From: Pogonophryne albipinna
Taxonomy: Eukaryota > Chordata > Actinopteri > Perciformes > Artedidraconidae
NCBI GenBank assembly: GCA_028583405.1
Contig: JAPTMU010000409.1
Location: 62,001 to 126,000 of the forward strand
Length of the DNA stretch: 64,000 nt
Direction: 5' to 3'
Part shown: positions 56,800 to 64,000 of the stretch, piece after piece
Numbering within the stretch: position 1 is the stretch's first letter
How the letters are laid out: each line of letters opens with the position of its first letter
Notes under the pieces: model-generated
What the model was told of the DNA's origin: nothing
The model's input: only the letters and a program-made list of their open reading frames with translations
Databases searched by the model: none
Translations under genes and position numbers: made by a program

Positions 56800-59700
56800 G
56801 CAGGAATCCAGAGAGTTTTCCAGGAAGGTTGGAGGTAGTGATGTGACTGCGCAGAGGCTTCGGAGCGTGGTTCGAGTAATCCAGGAAGTCTTTGGTGTAG
56901 CTTGTATCGAGGCTTGTATCATTTTAGGCCAGTGACGTCATCGATGACGAACGAAGCCTCGCTACCCGTCGATACCACGTGATACTGCTTCAGATCGGTT
57001 GAACCACTGACACTTCACAGTTTTACAACTCTCATGTTACCCCTCCTGTACCCGGGCCCGGTGCCACGATGGGATTAAGGGAGCTCAGACCCTCACTTAT
57101 ACCCCCCCTGAAGATTGTTTGTATCACTCCTTTTCAATCATAATCAATCAACAGGAATAAATACAATATTGATACAAATTGATTACATGAAAATATGATA
57201 GAATTATTGTAAGGCTTTCTCATTGGGAACTCGGTATGAGAAAGATCACACTGTTGAGATGCCATATCTGCCTGTTTTACACTCTTTGACCAACAGGGGG
57301 GGTTGGTGTTCAGATGGAGCCTCAGGAGAAGAACCCTTTTGTGAACCAGTTGGCTGGAAAACTTACGATCTGATGGACCTTTATTAATCCCTGTGGGGAA
57401 CTTCAGTAGTTTAACAGCAGCAGGATAAGAATGAAGAACAGGACAGCACAGATTCATACAGATTAGAGATGAATACAATTGAAGATACAAATCCTACCGA
57501 TAGTATATACAAGTTGAAATCAGTGTCCCAACATTTACAATCAAACCAAGTACAATAAAACGAGTAGTGTGAGAAAAATAGAGCAAGGACAAGAAAGGCG
57601 CCAAGTAAGTAATAATAATAATAATACATTTCATTTATATAGCACACTTTAAAAACAACGTCATCTCAAGCTGCTTCGCAAAGCTATAAGGAGAAAACAA
57701 TAAAACAAATAAATCAAAAGTCTAAAGTATTCCTTCAGAGCTTCATAAGGCTTCATCTCACCATCACTAGTTGGAGGTAGGAGTCAGGCAGGATGACTGC
57801 AGGAACAGGAATTAGAAACTTGGACGAACAACTCGAGTATCAATTAGCAGGCAAGCCCCTGACCAAGTAGCTGTGTATCAGAATCTACGATCAGACGGCT
57901 TGGTGGAGCTGAAAGCCCGGTACATAAAGCCCAGCTGATTGAGAGACAGCAGCTTGGCTCCTGCTCCCCAGATCCCACTCCTGGACTCAAGCACAGACGC
58001 TCAAACAGACACAGAGGAGGGAGGTTTTCTCATCTCAATATCTAGCCTTGGTTTGTAGCAGTTAGCAAGTCAACTATGTATAGCTGATGTCATTTCATCA
58101 TATTACTTCATATTTAAAATAAGTCTTAATCTTTCTATAATAATACAATATGTTTGAATCAACAAAAGCATGTTGTACAGATTTATTCTTCACAAAATGA
58201 GTTTTCTAATCTTAATATCTAGCTGTGGTTTATAACAGTCTATTTTCTCCTTCTTTCCCTGAACCAGCCCAGATGATCTCCTCACACCAGGTCAGCACCT
58301 CCAGGTCCACCATGACCCCCTGCTGTGCTGAAATATACAACTAAACATTTTCTATTGCCTAGTTTTATATGTATTAGTATAATTAAACTGAATGTAAGAC
58401 GGTTTAATGACCTAGAGACATCCTATCATTCCACTGCTTATGTGCTTCAAGTTGTGAATAATGTTTAAGACCTCAGTAAATGAAATAAAGAATGTATTTA
58501 ATAATGAACATTGTAATTACATGTTGAACTTTGTGATATGGCACACAGATGTGATTTACACAGAAGTGACAGAAGTGATGAGCTCTACAGTTCTGCTGTC
58601 TGCTTGTGTGAAGTGACTTTTTGTAGCCCTTTCCTGAATTACAGCGCAGTCATTGAATCTTTTTCCAGTTCAATATTAACTTAAATTGAACAAAATAAAT
58701 ACAAAATATTTTCAGAATCAGAATTCCTTTATTTGTCCAGAAAAGGGGAAATTCACAGAATTACAACAGCAGAGGTTTAGTGCAGAAAAAGTGAAAAGAG
58801 TAGACTGTATATGAAATATATCAAAGTAGGCACACGTTATTAATAATAAAGAAACACAATAAGTAAAAAACAAATAATAAGTACACTATGGTTAAAACAA
58901 ACTAAATAGCTGTATCTTTTTAAACAAGGTGACGATACAAATTGATAGAAGTAGCTGGTACTGTTTACAGATCCTAAATAAATTGACAGAAAAATAAAAC
59001 TTACATTGCACGACATTTCTAAACCTATCAGTGAATTGAACGATTAATTTGAATCATTTGACTTTTATGTGAACATGAACTGGAAGCACTTTGCTGAATA
59101 GCAGAGGGGTTATTGATAATTAAAAAAAACTCCAATAGAAACGTAGTAATGTAAACAGTAGAAGTGTGGGAGGGGAATTATTGAATACCTTTGTATTATA
59201 ATCTTTCGGTGTTGCACTTTGTAGACGGTCCCTGCATTCAGATAGAAGTTGAGCAGCTCGGAGGACGGTGTGTATTGACTTGTTTTGATAGAAAAGAGGG
59301 GTTAGAGCTTGTTGTCTACCTTACTCTGGTTGTTCAGAGACGACGATTGTGTTTGAGTTATTGATCTGTCAATATCTTTCTAACTTAACCAACTAGGAAG
59401 ACACTCATCCCGCCCCGTAATGCTAGTCTTATCAATGAAGACTCTGAGAGGGCATTAAAGCCTGTCTCTACGACCTCTACCTGTTATCCCAATGATATTT
59501 CAAAACCTATAGCCCTTTCTCAATTCTAATGTTCCCCTCCTCGACTCCTCTCCTCAACTCCTATCCTCGACTCCTCTCCTCGACTCCTATCCTCACGTCT
59601 TAGTCCCGCCCTCAGGAGATGCGAGTGGAGGAGTCGAGGAGGGGAACCGAGGACAAACACCATGTAAACACCAGTCTTCAGTATATTAGAAGTTTATTAT

Positions 59701-60913
59701 GTTACAGCCAACGTTAGGCAGAGTTCAAGATCTGTACAGAGTTTCCACTTCATGGGGGAGCAGACGTGTCCCCTATCCTTTCTGTAGTTCTGTAGAGAGA
59801 TTTTATTTGTATTCAGAGTCCAGTATGTGTCCGTCTACCTGGCTCAGGGTTTGAGCCCTCTTTCACACAGCGGCACTGGTTATGGGCTGCACTGTTTCTA
59901 CTATATTCTATTTTATTTACTTGTACTATTGTATCTGTGTTATTGTGTTGCTCTGATGGAGGAGCCTGTGACCTCAGATCTTCATTTCCATAACTACACG
60001 GTAGCTATGCACACATGACAATGAAAGCCTTGAATCTTGATCTGCGCTATCCACTGAGCCACAAACTGGTTTCTGTCTCTTTCTGAAAGCAACAACAGAA
60101 AAGCTTTGTTCACGACTGAGTGGCCAAAACACAACACATCTTTGTTTTTAATGTATTTTAATATAATGATTGTTTTTTAAATAATATTTTGTAAAGTTTT
60201 CATGTAATGTTTTATCATATTTATTTATATGTTTGTATTTTACACTTCAAAACGAAAAAAAAACACTTTAATATTTGTTTGAAAGTCTTTCTATTTAATT
60301 TGTATTTTTATCACTATCTTGTTTTATTTATTTTTAATTGTGATTATTTTTTTTATAGTATTTATTTCCTTAATATTAAATGTTTTATTATAATTTATCC
60401 GTCATACGGTTAAACTAAATCTCTCTCGCCAAAATAACTGCAAACAACAGAAAGACGTGTTGTTGTTTAAACTAAATGAAAGCTCAGAGCGCTCTCGTTT
60501 CAGAGAGGTTTTCTTTTCTTTAAATCTTATTTATTTGTCTGTATTTCCATGTGTTTGGTTTCTATCTGTATTTGTGTCTGAAGTGATGTTTGTAGCACTT
60601 TCCTGAATCACAGTGAAGATATTGAATCTGAAGCAAAAGCATATTTTCAGAATCAGAATTCCTTTATTTGTCCAGAAAAGTGGAAATCTACATTATTACA
60701 CCAGAAGAAGTAAAGTGCAGATAAAGTGAAAAGAGTAGACGGTATATTAAAATACAACAAAGCAGGAAGACATTATTAATAATAAAGAATCACAATAAGT
60801 GAAAACACATAAGTACACCACGGTTACAATTATTCATCAGCAGTGATCCTGAACAGACTGAACTCTCTGGGCAGCAGGGAGGAAGTCTCTGGAACAGGAG
60901 GAGACTCTTCCTC
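56800..60913. other. Non-coding DNA mirrored from the left arm
   Basis: Holds the relic NLR 3' UTR (about 58,640-58,890), the GA/CT-rich short tandem (about 59,530-59,640), the tRNA-like repeat scrap (about 59,800-60,060) and AT-rich DNA. No gene. Confidence 0.5.
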
Positions 60914-61691
60914 CTACAGAGGACACAGAGACACTGAGGAACCAGACCTGAACCAGAACCCAAACCCAGCATAGAGAGGTTCAGTGAATGTGGTTCTGAA
61001 GGTGTGGAGGTGGATCAGTGTGTCAGAGGAGACTCTGTAGAAGGAGAGAGAGCCAGCAGGATGATCCAGATACACTGCTACTCTACCAGAGGAGGAGGAG
61101 GAGGAGGAGGAGGAGGAGGAGGAGGAGGAGGAGGAGGAGGAGGAGGAGGAGGTGGAGGTGGAGGAGGTGGAGGTGGAGATGTGTGTTTCTCTCTTATTGT
61201 GCCAGACAGAGTAAACACCATCACAGCAGCTCAGACTCCAGGACTGATCATTCCATCCAAACACACAGTCCTCTCTCTCTCCTCTCCTCCTGATTCCTCT
61301 GTAAGTCACTGATATAGTAACCTCTCCTCTCCACTCGACCTCCCAGTAACAGCTACCAGTCAGAGCTTCTCTGCACATCAGCTGCTCCCAGAAGTCAAAC
61401 CTCTCTGGATGATCAGGATATGGCTGCTCCTCCTCCACACGTGTCACCTTCCTGTTGTCCTCAGACAGTTTGAGGTTCCTGTGAGCTGTGTTTGTGTCGA
61501 GTGAGAGTTCACAGGAATCTGAGGAGAGAAACAGCAGCAGTTATTAAACTATCAGCTGTTCATTTATTGACACTTTGATGATGAAGGTTACATTTGAAGA
61601 TGGTGGCTGCTTTGTTTTCATGAATCAAATCAAACCACACTCACACTTCCTCAGACCGGGTCTCAGCCATCGGACTCCAGCAGGCTCCATC
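60914..61691 (-). CDS. NLR-type linker and B30.2 exons (right-arm copy)
   Basis: Linker exon 61,691-61,645 (47 bp) and B30.2 exon 61,518-60,914. Same motifs as the left copy with some substitutions ('VTRVEEEQPYPDHPERFDFW', 'RGEVTISVTYRGIRRRGERE') and a C-terminal 'GFGFWFRSGSSVSLCPL', two residues longer. The Ser/Thr run (61,088-61,177) is 30 residues, against 16 on the left. The open frame is intact with the stop at 60,914-60,916. Confidence 0.85.
61088..61177 (-). repeat. 30-codon Ser/Thr run inside B30.2
   Basis: Minus-strand TCC codons with several ACC (Thr) near the N-terminal side. Same place as the left (TCC)16. The plus strand is (GGA)n. Confidence 0.9.
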
Positions 61692-62084
61692 CTGAAAGAA
61701 GGGGGGGGGGGGGGGTCAGAGCAGCATGGAGACATGGACATTACATCACTCTCACACTCAGAGCTTTGTTATTCTCCACAGATGAACCTCCATGTTCACG
61801 ATATCATTTTAGATCAGTCAAACATCTTATTAGCCGATAAATAAAGCTCATTAACTTCAATGCTTATTGATCAGAGAATAAGATGTAAGAGTTGATCAGT
61901 GTTCAGTTAGTGTTCCCTCAGCATCTGCTAGCAGCAGTCAATGAGTGTTTCTCTACCTGGAATCTGAAGAGGGAAATACATGAACTTTATTTAAAAGCAT
62001 CTTTCATGCAACAAACTTTGGGTTTGCTTTGAGCAATGAAAGCTGCTTTACACATACCATTTATTATTATTATGAATTCACAGG

Positions 62085-62390
62085 ACATCTGATAGTTCCT
62101 CATTGTTTCTAAAAGAGGGAGGGGCCATTTAGTGCTTTCAAAACAGAAGCACTTCAGAATCAATTCAGATACAGGAGCCAGTGCAGATCGTGTCCATCAG
62201 GAGTGGGAGGATCTCTGCTGTGTTTAGGTTGTTGGATGGATTTTGACTCTAAAGCCAAAATGATAAAAGCAGTTTTGGTCAGCAAATTAAAATGAGCATT
62301 GAAATCGAGATCAGAATCTAAAATGATAAAGATGTATTTCTTGTTGTGGTGTCTTCTCTGCAAACACAGAGCTGCTGCCTGAGTCTTATC
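62085..62390 (-). mobile_element. Old L2-type LINE fragment (right-arm copy)
   Basis: Counterpart of 1,270-1,575, with the same 'ILDSDLDFNAHF' stretch and the same breaks. Confidence 0.6.
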
Positions 62391-62429
62391 AGTGTCTTTA
62401 GTTCCCTTCAATGTTTTTGTCTTGGCATA

Positions 62430-64000
62430 CACACAGTGGAGGAGATACGTATTTGATTCCCTGCAGACTTTGTAAGTTTACCCACAAAGAAATGACCAGT
62501 CTGTCATTTTAATGGTATGTTTATATAAACAGTGAGAGAAAGAATATCAATAAGAACATCCAGAAATGTACATTATATAAAAGATAGAAATGTATTTGCA
62601 TTTAACTGAGTGAAATAAGTATTTGATCCCCTTGCAGAACATGTGTTAGGACTTGGTGGAGAAACCCTTGTTGGACACACAGAGGTCACACAGAGGTCAC
62701 ACAGAGGTCACACAGAGGTCAGACGCTTCTTGTAGCTGGTCTCCAGGTCTGTGAACATCTCATGAAGGATGTTGGTCCACTCCTCTCTGAAGATCCAAAT
62801 CCTGCAGGTGTTGAGGCTGATGCTCGGCCTCTGGAAGCTTCAGCTCCCTCCACAGATTCTCTATGGGATTAAGGTCTGGAGACTAGCTAGGACCCTCCAT
62901 CACCTGAAGGTGCTTCTTCTTTAGCCTCTCCTGTGTTGCCTTGGCCGAATGTTCAGGGTCATTGTCCTGCTGGAAGACCCCTCCATGACCCATGGTCAGT
63001 GTCCTGGCTGAGGGAAGGAGGCTATCAGCCAAGATGTCACGGGACATGTCCCCATCATCCTCTGCTCGATGCAGGAAGTCCTCCTGTCCCCTTAGCAGAG
63101 AAACAGCCCCAAAGCAGAATGTTTCCACCTCCATGCTGACGGTGGAGATGGTGTTCTGGGGGTTATAGTCAGCATCTCTCTATGTCCAAACACAGCGGGT
63201 CGACTTGATGCCAAAGATCAACATTTTGTGACCACATCACCTTGTCCCAAGCCTTCTCTGAATCATTCAGATGTTCATTGTCAAACTGCAGACGGTTCGT
63301 TCCTCCGTGGTGCTGATCGTTTCACCACGGAGGAACGCACTTCACAAATTGCAGTACCCATAAGGAGCTGTACAAATGCTGCAGTTGTTGCGTGGCTGTG
63401 TCTTCAGTGGCGATCTGCTCATCTCTTATCGAAATAATATGCTCCACAGGGGCGGACTGGCCATCTGTGTGTTCCGGAGAATCACAGAACGGCATTATTA
63501 TTATTATTATTATGCCGTGTAAACCAATTATTTAAATGTGTTTAAACTGCATCATGTAAGTTGCGCTGACAGGTGAAAGAGGTCCATACACCGCCCTCCT
63601 GTTGACAGTTCTCGATCGTTGGCACACTGATCACAATTCATTTTTTTTAATGGCACTTCATATCAAAAAGGTTGCCGACTCCTGGTGTAGTTTGTTACCA
63701 ATAGGTTTCTTGGTGGCTGTGGTCCCAGCTGCCTTGAGATCGTTAACAAGTTCCTCCGTGTAGTTATTGGCTGATCCCTCACCTTTCTCATGATCATCAA
63801 TACCCCACGGGGTGAGATCCTGTGTGGAGCCCAGACCGAGGGCCATTGATGCTCATTTTGTGTTTCTTCCAATTAGAAACACACACATTATTCTTCTGAA
63901 TAATCGCACCAACAGTTGTCTCCTTCTCACCGAGCTGCTTTCCGGTGGCCTTGTAGCCGATCCCAGCCAGGTGCAGGTCTACAGTCTCACCCTGAGGTCC
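62430..64000 (-). mobile_element. Degenerate Tc1-like transposon with an internal insert
   Basis: The outer end CACACAGTGGAGGAG follows a TA at 62,428-62,429. The transposase reads on the minus strand. The C-terminal half (about 62,640-63,297) mirrors the left arm. The N-terminal DNA-binding half (63,684-64,000 and beyond) contains '[18 protein letters not shown]' and, in the next frame, 'LVNDLKAAGTTATKKPIGN'. Between them (about 63,298-63,683) is a foreign segment with (ATT)n and an edge reading AGGTTGCCGACTCCTG, similar to some hAT-type ends. Several frameshifts; not functional. Confidence 0.82.

Overview
This is eukaryotic DNA, almost certainly from a teleost (probably percomorph) fish. 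It carries the split exons of fish-type NLR immune genes (an N-terminal 'EPSCVSMKSD' repeat exon set and a C-terminal B30.2/PRY-SPRY exon), scavenger-receptor (SRCR) exons, and a typical fish mobile-element mix: Tc1-like, pogo-like and piggyBac-like DNA transposons, L2/CR1- and L1/Tx1-type LINEs, a tRNA-derived SINE, and long (CA)n and minisatellite arrays. I see no intact complete host gene. Most coding sequence is mobile-element derived or consists of isolated exons.

Layout. The outer parts of the window are two arms of a large inverted duplication. The left arm is 1-16,877; the right arm is 51,372-63,669, read in reverse. Each arm holds, going inwards: part of a Tc1-like element, an old LINE scrap, the linker and B30.2 exons of an NLR, a relic second NLR 3' end, a SINE, a 38-bp minisatellite, the first exons of another NLR-type gene, (CA)n, 42-bp minisatellites, a LINE 3' end, and the 3' end of an L1-type element. 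The left arm alone carries an L2 3' fragment, a LINE with an RT domain and a solo LTR, each with a target-site duplication. The right arm starts exactly at a gap of 1,000 Ns, so the duplication could be a real palindrome or a second haplotype joined in reverse.

The centre (16.9-50.4 kb) contains, in order: an L1-type LINE (minus strand); a repeat that recurs at 32.5 kb; an NLR N-terminal repeat exon split by a pogo-like transposon; a very young non-autonomous LTR retrotransposon with one intact 799-codon repeat-rich ORF; an L1-type 3' fragment; a fold-back region with piggyBac remains; an L2/CR1-type LINE with a damaged endonuclease; a 3.7-kb pyrimidine-rich minisatellite; and three SRCR exons on the minus strand, two of them broken.

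How it fits together. The NLR pieces in the left arm and the centre all point rightwards and have mutually compatible splice phases, as expected in a tandem NLR cluster shredded by transposons. No FISNA, NACHT or LRR exon is visible. The most novel-looking object is the LTR element at 25,929-29,229: near-identical LTRs, a 5-bp target duplication, and a proline-rich tandem-repeat protein where gag-pol would be.
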